Source: Nocardioides sp. Root1257 (GTDB taxonomy: Bacteria > Actinomycetota > Actinomycetes > Propionibacteriales > Nocardioidaceae). Taken from it: DNA of 64,000 nt. Each line of letters starts with the position of its first letter. Position 1 is the first letter of the stretch. Below the pieces are notes generated by a model. The model was not told the origin of the DNA and did not search any database. It saw nothing but the letters and a program-made list of their open reading frames with translations. The position numbers and the translations under genes are program-made. Positions 6,736-16,228 of the stretch are shown here, piece by piece. The DNA is taken from positions 62,001-126,000 of the forward strand of contig NZ_LMDV01000009.1 of the NCBI RefSeq assembly GCF_001425175.1, given 5' to 3'.

Positions 6736-7860
6736 GTGACACAGCCACCCCTGTCCCGGCGCCTGGTCGCCGAGTTCCTCGGCACCGGGCTCCTGGTGAC
6801 CGTCGTCGTCGGCTCGGGCATCGCCGCCCAGCGGCTCTCACCCGACGACATCGGCCTCCAGCTCCTCGAGAACTCCACCGCCACGTTCCTCGGCCTGGCC
6901 GTCCTCATCCTCATGCTCGGCCCCGTCTCGGGCGCGCACCTCAACCCGGTCGTGTCCGCGGCCGACTGGTTCCTCGGCCGCCGCGCGGGCACCGGGCTCA
7001 CCGGTCGCGAGGTCGGCGCCTACACACTCGCCCAGGTGCCCGGCGCCATCGCCGGCGCGGTGCTGGCCAACGCGATGTTCGACCTCGACCTCACCGAGCT
7101 CTCCACCAAGGAGCGGACCGGGTCGAACCTGCTCGTCGCCGAGGTCGTCGCGACCGCAGGCCTGATCGCGCTCATCTTCGCGCTCGCCCGCACCGGCCGC
7201 GGTGCTCTCGCCGCCCCCGCGGTCGGCGCGTACATCGGTGCTGCCTACTGGTTCACGTCCTCCACCTCGTTCGCGAACCCAGCCGTCACCATCGGCCGCA
7301 TCTTCTCCGACACGTTCGCCGGCATCGACCCGACCTCGGCGCCCGCCTTCGTCGGGGCGCAGATCGTCGGAGCGGCCGTCGGCGTCGCGACCGTCCGCTA
7401 CCTCTACCCCGACAGCCCGACGGAACGGGCCCACCCGCCCACGGTCGTGTTCGCGTGCCGCGCCAACGGCGGCCGCTCGGTCGCGTCCCGTCTCCTCGCC
7501 GAGCACTACGCCCGGGGCCGGGTCGTCGCGCTGTCGGCAGGCACCGAGCCCGGCGATCACATCCACCCCGAGGTGGCCCAGGTCCTCCAGCAGCTCGGCC
7601 TCGACACCTCTCGCGAGCAGCCGAAGCTCCTGACCGCCGAGACCATCGCCGCGGCTGACCTGACGATCACCATGGGCTGCGGAGAGAACTGCCCCTACGT
7701 CCCGGGCGCTCGCTACCGCGACTGGCCGCTCGAGGACCCCAAGGGCCAGGACGACGCCACCGTGCGACGCATCGTCGCCGACATCGACAGCCGGGTCCGC
7801 GACCTGCTCGTCGAGCTCGTCCCCGATCTCGAGCTGTCTCCGTCCGTGGTCAGCGTCTAG
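6736..7860 (+). CDS. Aquaglyceroporin (AqpS-like) fused to arsenate reductase
   Basis: A 374-residue channel-enzyme fusion. Residues 1-224 are an MIP-family channel with about six membrane segments and the two pore motifs NPV (70-72) and NPA (181-183). Residues 236-374 are an ArsC with CX5R loop CRANGGR (Cys241, Arg247), resolving cysteines in GCGENCP (Cys315, Cys319) and Asp334 in LEDP. Arsenate would be reduced by the tethered enzyme and arsenite would leave through the channel down its gradient. Channel-reductase fusions of this kind are known in actinobacteria. The Cys pair suggests thioredoxin coupling, unlike the ArsR-ArsC just upstream. The gene stops 23 bp before the left repeat of the integrated element. 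Confidence 0.9.
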   Translation: MTQPPLSRRLVAEFLGTGLLVTVVVGSGIAAQRLSPDDIGLQLLENSTATFLGLAVLILMLGPVSGAHLNPVVSAADWFLGRRAGTGLTGREVGAYTLAQVPGAIAGAVLANAMFDLDLTELSTKERTGSNLLVAEVVATAGLIALIFALARTGRGALAAPAVGAYIGAAYWFTSSTSFANPAVTIGRIFSDTFAGIDPTSAPAFVGAQIVGAAVGVATVRYLYPDSPTERAHPPTVVFACRANGGRSVASRLLAEHYARGRVVALSAGTEPGDHIHPEVAQVLQQLGLDTSREQPKLLTAETIAAADLTITMGCGENCPYVPGARYRDWPLEDPKGQDDATVRRIVADIDSRVRDLLVELVPDLELSPSVVSV

Positions 7861-7883
7861 CGGGTTCCCCGTCGCGGAGGCCG

Positions 7884-7901
7884 GATCAGTAGTACCAGGG
7901 G
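7884..7901. repeat. Left attachment repeat (attL core)
   Basis: GATCAGTAGTACCAGGGG is identical to 29182-29199. Read on the minus strand it encodes PWYY-stop, the menB C-terminus. Together with element DNA at 7902-7918 it makes a ten-codon frame MSVPRFPWYY, which is an echo of the target gene and not a gene. Confidence 0.88.
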
Positions 7902-7951
7902 AAGCGCGGCACGCTCATCAGCGGTCGTTGGGAACCGTTGGCATTGGCCGG

Positions 7952-8029
7952 CTGACCTGCGCAAACACGTCGGCGAACGCTGGTCGCGAACGGCACCAGA
8001 CGAACGTCCTGCCACGCATTTGCCACGCA
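7952..8029. promoter_or_regulatory. Left-end integrase arm-type sites
   Basis: The 9-mer TGCCACGCA occurs twice in tandem at 8010-8018 and 8021-8029 (11-bp period), and CTGACCTGCG occurs at 7952-7961. The same tandem pair and the same 10-mer recur at the right end (29123-29142 and 29161-29170). Repeats of this type flanking a core are typical arm sites for tyrosine integrases. The rest of 7902-8104 holds no gene. Confidence 0.7.
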
Positions 8030-8104
8030 AGAGTGACGGTCAACCCGCCATTGGACGGGCTGACCACAGGACTCCGTCCCTGATCTCGGTTCGTACCGCC
8101 GTCG

Positions 8105-8494
8105 TTACGGGTGCTGCGTTGCGGGCTGGAACAGCTCGACCAGGTTGCCGGCAGGATCTGCGATGAGAATCTGGTGTCCACCGGGACCAGCCACCTGCGC
8201 ACTGCAGAAGGGCACTCCGGCCGCTTGAAGCCGGTCGATCTCGGAGTCCAGGTCCGCGACGACCAGGTGGATCCGGTTTCGGCCGGCTCCGGCGGCATCG
8301 TCGGGTGTCGCTCGGGCGCCGGAGCTGGCCGGTCCCGACAGCAGGAGGCGCAACGGACCGCGGGTGACGTCGGCGAAAGCCGGCGCAGGGTTGCTGAGCA
8401 GCGTGAAGCCGAGATGCGTGGTGTAGAAGTCGATGGCCGCCGTCACGTCATCGACGATGTAGCGCACGCTGGCGAACTGGTCGGTCTCACTCAT
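8105..8494 (-). CDS. VOC (glyoxalase/bleomycin-resistance) family protein
   Basis: A 129-residue vicinal-oxygen-chelate protein with two beta-alpha-beta-beta-beta modules (VRYIVDDVTAAIDFYTTHLGF and IHLVVADLDSEIDRLQAAGV) and a closing DPAGNLVELFQP. It starts inside the end of arsR-arsC (8-bp overlap), so it is co-expressed and presumably arsenic-induced. ArsI, the VOC-family C-As lyase, needs vicinal cysteines; only one Cys is seen here, so I do not call it ArsI. The substrate is unknown. Confidence 0.8.
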   Translation of the reverse strand: MSETDQFASVRYIVDDVTAAIDFYTTHLGFTLLSNPAPAFADVTRGPLRLLLSGPASSGARATPDDAAGAGRNRIHLVVADLDSEIDRLQAAGVPFCSAQVAGPGGHQILIADPAGNLVELFQPATQHP

Positions 8495-9284
8495 GGCTGA
8501 TGCTCCTTGTCGTGTCGGCGGACAGCGTCGGCAGCAGGTGGCGGACGCGGCTGTCGATGTCCGCTGCCGCGGCGAGGAAGCGCCGGTAGCTTCCCTTCTT
8601 GTCGCCGTCCGCGGCGCCGGTCGGGTCGGTGACGCTCCAGTGGACGAGCGTGTGCCGCCCGGTTGACCCGGACACCTCCTCGCGGGCTCGGTCGCACAGC
8701 GTCACCACCTGGTCGAACCCACCATCGGAGCCGAGATCCAGCGGCCTGGGGATCTGTCCGCCGATGTCGATCCCGTACTGCTCGCGCAGCACTCGTTCCG
8801 CGTGTGGGTGGATGCGGTCCTTGGGACGTGTGCCGGCACTGCTCACCCGGACCCGGTCGCCTGCCCGACGACGCATCACGGCTTCGGCCAGGGGTGAACG
8901 TGCACTGTTGCCGCTGCACACGAACAGGACGCTCGGCCTGGCAACCTCCTTCTCCATGGACGGAGGTGGCGACTGCTCCGGGCTCACATTCAACGACGGA
9001 TGGAGCGAGTTCGCGGCGGCAGCCAGTCCCGTCGCACATTGGTCGAGGTCCAGGTGGTAGTAGCTGTCGCGCCCGTCGAAGCTGCTTTGCGTCGCCGAGA
9101 CAAGGCCACCGTTACGCAGCACCCGGAGGTGGTACGAGACCAGGTTCTGGGGTTCATCCACCCGGTCCACCAGTTCGCGCACCCGCAGGTCGCTGCGAGC
9201 CAACTCGGTCAACAGACGCCACCGCAGCGGATGGCCCACCAAGCGGATGAACAGCGGGTAACCGACTGGATCAACGACGGCCAT
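8487..9284 (-). CDS. ArsR repressor fused to LMW-PTP arsenate reductase (element copy)
   Basis: A 265-residue fusion independent of the resident copy at 5973. Residues about 5-85 are an ArsR winged helix (VGHPLRWRLLTELA, NLVSYHLRVLRNGGLV). A Pro/Ser linker follows, then a reductase with CX5R loop CSGNSAR (Cys123, Arg129) and VTDP as the acid loop. The second Cys motif is TLCDRAREE with no CxxxCP pair, again the mycothiol-type pattern. I chose the ATG at 9284 because the in-frame starts further upstream run into the operator palindrome. It is divergent from chrA and followed by the VOC gene. Confidence 0.86.
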   Translation of the reverse strand: MAVVDPVGYPLFIRLVGHPLRWRLLTELARSDLRVRELVDRVDEPQNLVSYHLRVLRNGGLVSATQSSFDGRDSYYHLDLDQCATGLAAAANSLHPSLNVSPEQSPPPSMEKEVARPSVLFVCSGNSARSPLAEAVMRRRAGDRVRVSSAGTRPKDRIHPHAERVLREQYGIDIGGQIPRPLDLGSDGGFDQVVTLCDRAREEVSGSTGRHTLVHWSVTDPTGAADGDKKGSYRRFLAAAADIDSRVRHLLPTLSADTTRSISHE

Positions 9285-9305
9285 CACCCCACTGTAGCCC
9301 CATTG

Positions 9306-9323
9306 CATCAACTCGGATTGATG
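9306..9323. promoter_or_regulatory. ArsR operator between arsR-arsC and chrA
   Basis: CATCAA (9306-9311) and TTGATG (9318-9323) are perfect arms around 6 bp, matching the classical ATCAA/TTGAT ArsR half-sites. The site is 21 bp from arsR-arsC and 12 bp from the GTG of the chromate transporter, so one repressor could control both directions. Confidence 0.65.
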
Positions 9324-9335
9324 TACTGTCCGCTC

Positions 9336-10704
<1,369 letters not shown>

Positions 10705-10712
<8 letters not shown>

Positions 10713-12126
10713 GCGGGTCGGGCCGCGGCAGGATGACCGCGGCCGTCATCGCCGGCGAGTGCTGGCAGGGCACGTCCGGAAGCCGGTGCCCATGGCTGGT
10801 GTGGTGCCCGGCATAGCAGAGACGGAGCTCGCCGCCCGCGTTCTGGATCAGCGCGACGGAGATGGACAGTCCGAGGCCGGCCCCGGGTCGCGCCCGTGCC
10901 ACGTCGGCCCGCACGAACCGCTCGGTAGCCCGGTCCATCAGATCGGATGGTATTCCGAGCCCGGCGTCGGCGACCTCGACGACCGCCCACCCGGGTCCCT
11001 CGTCCGGTACGGAGCGAACGCGCACACGGACCGGCGGCGCCCCGTGTGCGAACGCGTTGTCGATGAGGTTGGAGACAGTTCGTTCGAGCGCCTGGGGGTC
11101 GATGGCTCCGGGGATGGGGCCAGCACCGGCCTCGAGTGTGAGCTGGTCGGCAAGCTCGGGGTGCGCAAGGCGATGACGTTCGATGACCACGGCGATGAGC
11201 TCGGAGACGTCGACCACGCCGGCCGGGATGCCTTCGACGGCACCGAGGGCGAGCAGGTGCTCGGCGAGATCGGTCAGTCGGGTGACGTCGACGGCGAGCT
11301 CCTCGAGCACGACCTCGTGCTCCTCGACCGTTCGGCGACGACGTTGTGCGAGTTGGATGCGGCTCTTGAGCAGGGTCAGCGGTGTACGGAGCTCGTGGCT
11401 GGCCTCGTTGACGAACCGACGCTCGCGCTCCAGCGCGCGTTCGAGCGCGGCGAGCATGTCGTTGAGGGTGTGCCCGAGGCGGGTGACTTCGTCGTCGCGA
11501 CCTTCGGGTACGTCGAGGCGGAGCCCGTTGGCGCCTTCCGCGATCTCGGCGGCGCGGCGTCGGTAGCGCTCGACGGGACGCAGCGCGGCGCGGGCGAGGA
11601 CGTCACCGACGACGGCGGCGACGGCGAGTGCCCCGAGCCCGGCGAGGGTGAGCTGGAGCAGGAGCTCGCGGAGTGCTTCGTCGCGGTGGTCCCGGCGGAC
11701 ACCGACGACCAGGTAGTGGTCGGACGGCTGGAGGCTCGTGACCTGGACCCGATAGGGCTTGGCCGCGATCGGCAGGAGCTTGCCGATGTCCTTGGTGAGC
11801 GGCTCGGTCGATACCTGGTCGAGGTCCGCGGCGGTGACGAGAGGCGCCTCGGGTGCGGTGCCGCCGGAGTCGAGGACCTGACCGGACTGGTCGAGGACCT
11901 GCCAGCCGGCGCCGGTGGCGTCCGCAGCCTCGGGTGAGGTGACGTGGCCAGATGGGTCGACCAGGGGCGTGATGACAGCGGTGGCCTGGTCGAGCTCGGT
12001 GTCCAGGCCACGGTCCAGGGCGTACTCGACCCGCCAGTAGACGAACGCTCCGGCGGCGGTGAGCAGCACGAGCATCGCGAGGATGAACCCGGCGACCAGC
12101 CGGACCCGCAGAGGCAGCCGACTCAT
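10705..12126 (-). CDS. Sensor histidine kinase
   Basis: A 473-residue HisKA/HATPase kinase. A first membrane helix at about 10-30 is followed by an extracytoplasmic sensor (about 32-155), a second helix (156-178), a HAMP linker, the H-box VNEASHELRTPL with His244, an N-box (NLIDNAFAHG) and the nucleotide loop ARPGAGLGLS. The C-terminal tail after the ATPase domain holds HHTSHGHRLPDVPCQH and could bind metal. Its ATG overlaps the stop of the response regulator gene (ATGA), so the pair is co-translated. Confidence 0.9.
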
Positions 12127-12809
12127 CTCGGGGCCTGGGGGTCGACCCGGTACCCGGCGCCGCGGACGGTGGTGATGGTGCTGGTCCCGAACGGGCGGTC
12201 GATCTTGGCCCGGATCGAGGCGAGGTGGACGTCGATGACGTTGCTGCTCAGGTCGGTCTCGCCGTCCCAGACCTCGTCGAGGATGGCGTACCGGCTCACG
12301 ACCCGGCCCGCCCGAGCGACCAGAAGATGCAGGATGTCGAACTCGCGCGCCGAGAGCTCGATCGGAACACCTCCCCGCGTCACGAGCCGTGCGCCCGGGT
12401 CGACGCTCAGGTCGTCGACCTCGGCCACCACCTCCTCGCCGTAGGTCGAGCGTCGTACCAGAGCCCGTAGACGGGCAAGGAGCTCGTCGAGGTCGAACGG
12501 CTTGGGCAGGTAGTCGTCGGCGCCCGCGTCCAGGCCGTCGATCCGGTCGCGGACGTCGCCACGAGCGGTGAGCATCATGACGGGGATGGTCACCCCGAGC
12601 GATCTGAGTCGCCGACACACGGCGACGCCGTCCATGCCGGGCAGCATCCAGTCGAGGAGCAGCACGTCGTAGGGGATCCCGTCCGGCAGCGCCCGTCCGT
12701 AGGCAGCGGTGCCGTCGTGGACGACCTCGACCTCCCAGCCCGCCTCAGACAGCGACTGCTCGAGAAGGTCGGCGAGGCGCACGTCGTCCTCTGCGACCAG
12801 GATTCGCAC
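12123..12809 (-). CDS. OmpR-family response regulator
   Basis: A 228-residue regulator with a receiver domain (acidic pocket AEDD, phospho-acceptor Asp53 in LLLDWMLPG, conserved KP near residue 100) and a winged-helix DNA-binding domain ending TTVRGAGYRV. It partners the kinase that overlaps it. The GTG at 12809 is chosen because the receiver begins VRILVAEDD there and a GAAGGG ribosome site lies just upstream. It is divergent from the ABC transporter operon at 12911, its most likely target. Confidence 0.88.
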   Translation of the reverse strand: MRILVAEDDVRLADLLEQSLSEAGWEVEVVHDGTAAYGRALPDGIPYDVLLLDWMLPGMDGVAVCRRLRSLGVTIPVMMLTARGDVRDRIDGLDAGADDYLPKPFDLDELLARLRALVRRSTYGEEVVAEVDDLSVDPGARLVTRGGVPIELSAREFDILHLLVARAGRVVSRYAILDEVWDGETDLSSNVIDVHLASIRAKIDRPFGTSTITTVRGAGYRVDPQAPR

Positions 12810-12910
12810 CGCGCCCCCTTCCCTTCTGTCGCGGGTTTCGACGGGACCACCCTGCACCCTGAGGCTCGGGTTCATCGTCCCTTCATGTTCCAACTCCTAC
12901 GGTGCGGCGC

Positions 12911-13873
12911 ATGAGCGATCTCCTCGCAGTCGAAGCGATAGGTGTGAGCAAGACCTTCGGGTCCGTGCGCGCCGTCAACGACATCACCGTCCGCGTCGCC
13001 GCCGGCGAGGTCTACGGCGTGCTCGGCCCCAATGGAGCCGGGAAGACCACGTTCCTGCGGATGCTGTTCGGCCTCATCCAGCCCGACTCCGGCACCATCC
13101 GTGTCCTTGGGAAGACGTGGGCCGCCGACGGCGTCGGAGTCCTGGACGGGGTCGGCGGGTTCATCGAGAGCCCGAAGTTCTACCCCTACCTGACCGGACG
13201 GCAGAACCTCGAAGGCCTCGCGCTCCTCGACGGCGGCCACCGTCCCGGGCTGCTAGAAGAGCTCCTCGACCTCGTCGAGATGAGCGACCGAGCCGACGAG
13301 AAGGTCGGCGGCTACTCCTACGGAATGCGCCAACGCCTCGGGGTCGCCGCGAGCCTGCTGCGCGAACCCCGCCTGCTGGTCCTCGACGAGCCCGCCAACG
13401 GTCTGGACCCGGCCGGCATCCGCGACATGCGCGCCCTGGTGAAGCGGCTCGCCAACAGCGGGCTCACGGTGCTGCTCAGCTCCCACGACATGGACGAGGT
13501 CGAGGAGATCTGCGACAACGTCACCATCATGAGCCGAGGCACCGTCGCGTTCCACGGCAGCATCGCGAAGCTCCGCACGATGGCGCCCGACCCCGGCCAC
13601 CTTCTCGCCACCACCGACGACAATCGCGTACTCGTCCTCGCTGGCCACCACCCGGGTCTGCGGGTCGTCCGTGACCCGGACGCGGCGCTCGTTGTCACCG
13701 GCGCCAAGCCGGACGTGTCCGCGTACGTCGCCGCCCTCGTGCGCGCCGACATCGACCTGCTCGCGTTCAACCAGACCCAGACACCGCTGGAGGCGCTGTT
13801 CTTCATGCTCACCGACGACACCACCCACCAGACCCTCGCCCGCCCGGCAGAGCTGACCAAGGCCTTCCGATGA
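12911..13873 (+). CDS. ABC transporter ATPase (BcrA/multidrug type)
   Basis: A 320-residue ATPase with Walker A GPNGAGKTT near residue 41, signature YSYGMRQRLG, Walker B LLVLDEP and an H-loop SSHDMDE. The C-terminal extension of about 90 residues is typical of drug or antimicrobial-peptide export ATPases. It overlaps the permease gene by 4 bp. The divergent two-component genes suggest signal-dependent expression. The substrate is unknown. Confidence 0.88.
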   Translation: MSDLLAVEAIGVSKTFGSVRAVNDITVRVAAGEVYGVLGPNGAGKTTFLRMLFGLIQPDSGTIRVLGKTWAADGVGVLDGVGGFIESPKFYPYLTGRQNLEGLALLDGGHRPGLLEELLDLVEMSDRADEKVGGYSYGMRQRLGVAASLLREPRLLVLDEPANGLDPAGIRDMRALVKRLANSGLTVLLSSHDMDEVEEICDNVTIMSRGTVAFHGSIAKLRTMAPDPGHLLATTDDNRVLVLAGHHPGLRVVRDPDAALVVTGAKPDVSAYVAALVRADIDLLAFNQTQTPLEALFFMLTDDTTHQTLARPAELTKAFR

Positions 13874-14745
13874 GCGCCGCCACCACCACCGCCGCAGCAC
13901 CAGTCGACGCGACCCGCGCGCCCCGACAGCGTCCGGGCGCGCTCGCGCCGCTGCGCTGGGAGGTCCGCAAGCTCCGCGCCCAGTGGCGCGGCAAGGCTGT
14001 CCTCGTCGGCGCCCTCGTGCTCCCGGTCATCGTCGTGGTCGTCCTCCACGGCCAGTCACGGCCCCCGAAGGACACCCTCTTCGGTCGGTTCGCCACCGTG
14101 AACGGGTTCGCGCTCGCACTGCTCGTGCTCGGGTTCGCGGCGCAGTGGGTCCTGCCGCTCCTCACCGCGGTCGTCGCCGGCGACATCTTCGCCAGCGAGG
14201 ACCAGCACGGCACCTGGAAGACCGTCCTGACCCGCTCCACCAGCCGCGGGCGCTTGTTCTGGGCCAAGACCCTGACCGCCGCCGGGTTCGCCGTCGTCGT
14301 CCTGGTCGTCCTCGCCGCCTCCACCATCGCCTCGAGCGTCCTCATCGTCGGACACCAGCCCCTCATCGGGCTCTCCGGGCAGACCATTCCTGCCACCGAG
14401 GCGCTACGGCTCGTGGCACTGGCGTGGGCGACGATGCTGCCGCCGATGCTCGGGTTCACCTGCCTGGCCATCCTGCTCTCAGTCTGGTCGCGCAACCCCG
14501 CCGTCGGCATCGCCGCCCCCGTCGTCATCGGCATGGTCATGCAGCTCGTCGGCGCCCTCGGCGGCGTCGAGGCCCTCCGCCCGTTCCTGCTGACCACACC
14601 CTTCGAGGCATGGCACGGCCTGCTCGCCGCCCCCCACTTCACCGGCCCACTGACCGACGGACTTCTCACCAGCGCCGTCTGGTGCCTCATGTGCCTGGGT
14701 GCCGCCTACGTCCTGCTCCGCCGACGCGACATCACTGGAGGCTGA
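13870..14745 (+). CDS. ABC-2 type permease
   Basis: A 291-residue protein with about six membrane helices, starting after a cytoplasmic segment (LRWEVRKLRAQWRGK) that is typical of ABC-2 permeases. It includes the segment EDQHGTWKTVLTRSTSR before a loop, as in drug-export permeases. It is coupled to the ATPase gene by an ATGA overlap, and the anchored protein gene follows 5 bp later. Confidence 0.85.
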   Translation: MSAATTTAAAPVDATRAPRQRPGALAPLRWEVRKLRAQWRGKAVLVGALVLPVIVVVVLHGQSRPPKDTLFGRFATVNGFALALLVLGFAAQWVLPLLTAVVAGDIFASEDQHGTWKTVLTRSTSRGRLFWAKTLTAAGFAVVVLVVLAASTIASSVLIVGHQPLIGLSGQTIPATEALRLVALAWATMLPPMLGFTCLAILLSVWSRNPAVGIAAPVVIGMVMQLVGALGGVEALRPFLLTTPFEAWHGLLAAPHFTGPLTDGLLTSAVWCLMCLGAAYVLLRRRDITGG

Positions 14746-14750
14746 ACACC

Positions 14751-15545
14751 ATGCGCACCAACCTGCGTCGCACCATCCTCGTCCTGCTCGCCGCTCTGGT
14801 AGCCCTGGTGGCCCTCGGCTCCGCCGTCGTCGCCACCCACGGCGACACCAGCACCGTCACCCGCCCCCGCCTCGAACGCTCCCTCACCACGACGTTCGCC
14901 AACCTCTACGTCGACCAGGCCCACCTCCAAGGCCGCACCCTCACCGCCGCCTCTCTCCACCCGGCCGCCATGTGCGACAAGGCCGGGCCTGCGAACAAGG
15001 ACGTCGGACCCGGCGGCGACTGGAACTGCCTGATGAGCTGGACCGATCCTGAAGTCCCGATGCCCCCCGAGGGGTACGGCAAGTTCGAGCTCAACGTCCA
15101 CAGCAACGACTGCTACACCGCCAGCGGCCCCAGCAAGCTCACCGGATTCCTCACCATGACCGACACCAAGGGCGACGTAGTCACCAACCCCGTCTTCGAG
15201 TTCGACGGGTGCTTCGACCCGCATGGCGACAACACACCGACCGGAGTCGTGTTCCCCTCGCTGCTCAACGTCGCGAGCACCACCATCACCCCCGACGCAC
15301 ACGGCAAGGCAGGACTCCAGGTCACCTGCGGCAGCGGCGACAAGGGCTGCGCCGGCACCATCACCGTCACCGCCGGTAACGCCAAGCTCGGAACGATGCC
15401 GTTCCACCAGGCCGAAGAGTCGACCGCGACCCTGCCACTCCCGTCGGCGGTCCCCACCGGGGCGAAGGAGCTCACCTTCGCCGTCCACGTGACCACCGGA
15501 GCCGGCCCGACCAGCCCCGCCACCCTCCCGGTCCAGGGACGATGA
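14751..15545 (+). CDS. Membrane-anchored exported protein of the ABC operon
   Basis: A 264-residue protein I do not recognise. A single N-terminal hydrophobic helix (TILVLLAALVALVALGSAVVA) anchors or exports it. The outside part has six cysteines arranged in near pairs (CDKAGP...WNC, NDC, DGC, VTCGSGDKGC), which suggests disulfides and a beta-sandwich. It starts 5 bp after the permease stop, so it probably works with the transporter as a surface partner or substrate-binding subunit. That role is inferred from position only. Confidence 0.6.
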   Translation: MRTNLRRTILVLLAALVALVALGSAVVATHGDTSTVTRPRLERSLTTTFANLYVDQAHLQGRTLTAASLHPAAMCDKAGPANKDVGPGGDWNCLMSWTDPEVPMPPEGYGKFELNVHSNDCYTASGPSKLTGFLTMTDTKGDVVTNPVFEFDGCFDPHGDNTPTGVVFPSLLNVASTTITPDAHGKAGLQVTCGSGDKGCAGTITVTAGNAKLGTMPFHQAEESTATLPLPSAVPTGAKELTFAVHVTTGAGPTSPATLPVQGR

Positions 15546-15589
15546 GCCACGCCTACACGGCGGCGCGGCCGGGAGCTACGGTCTAACGC

Positions 15590-16012
15590 GTGGAGCGACT
15601 CCTACTCCTGGCCGCCATAACCGTCGGGCTGTGGGCAATCAGCTGTCTCCTGATGATGCTGTTCGCCTCACGGCTCCCCGACGGGCTGATGCGCCAGGTC
15701 GCCGAGTTCCTCCCCGCCTGCGTCACCACAGCGCGGGTCCTACGCCAAGACCCAGCGGTGCCCCGACGCGCGAAGATCGCCCTGCTCATCGCGGTCCTGT
15801 GGGTCATATCGCCCATCGACCTGCTCCCCGAGTTCCTCCCCATCATCGGGCCACTCGACGACGTCGTCGCCGTCATCCTGCTACTCCGGTACGCGGCCCG
15901 GAGCATCCCACGCCAAACCCTCCTCACCGCCTGGCCGAGCGACCCACGACTTCTCGAGCGCCTCCTCGGGCCAGACCGGTCACGCCCACCTCGCATCGAT
16001 CACGAGGTGTAA
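15590..16012 (+). CDS. DUF1232 (YkvA-like) membrane protein
   Basis: A 140-residue protein with an N-terminal membrane helix (LLLAAITVGLWAISCLLMML) and the DUF1232 core, AKIALLIAVLWVISPIDLLPEFLPIIGPLDD, a short hairpin with the conserved SPIDLLPE. The role of this family is unknown. A GTG start is used. It lies at the end of the two-component/ABC block and before a strong terminator. Confidence 0.8.
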   Translation: MERLLLLAAITVGLWAISCLLMMLFASRLPDGLMRQVAEFLPACVTTARVLRQDPAVPRRAKIALLIAVLWVISPIDLLPEFLPIIGPLDDVVAVILLLRYAARSIPRQTLLTAWPSDPRLLERLLGPDRSRPPRIDHEV

Positions 16013-16180
16013 CCGCGAGACGCCCGGTGCGCTGGTCAGAGTCATCCGGCGTTCGGACGACGGCCGGCACGTGAGCGGTAGCCGAGCTGAACCGGCCGAA
16101 GGTCGAGGATCCGGATCTAGCCGCACTCGGGTGCGGGTTGTAGTTGTCCGACGGCAAATTCCGCGTTGCTGACGACAACT

Positions 16181-16215
16181 GTGCCCCCGCGTCACCTGGG
16201 GCAACGCGGGGGCAC
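16181..16215. terminator. Bidirectional terminator
   Basis: GTGCCCCCGCGT (16181-16192) pairs perfectly with ACGCGGGGGCAC (16204-16215) across an 11-nt loop, between the converging DUF1232 and copA genes. A second, weaker pair AGTTGTC/GACAACT (16142-16148 and 16174-16180) lies just before it. Nothing else is seen in 16013-16228. Confidence 0.8.
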
Positions 16216-16228
16216 GACCGGTGCTGGC

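Noticed and set aside
7884..7918. Ten-codon minus-strand frame MSVPRFPWYY as a small gene
   Set aside because: It is explained by the copied menB 3' end in the attachment core joined to element DNA. No ribosome site is evident.
8105..8494. Naming the VOC protein ArsI (C-As lyase)
   Set aside because: The vicinal cysteine pair needed for trivalent organoarsenical binding is absent; only a single Cys is seen.
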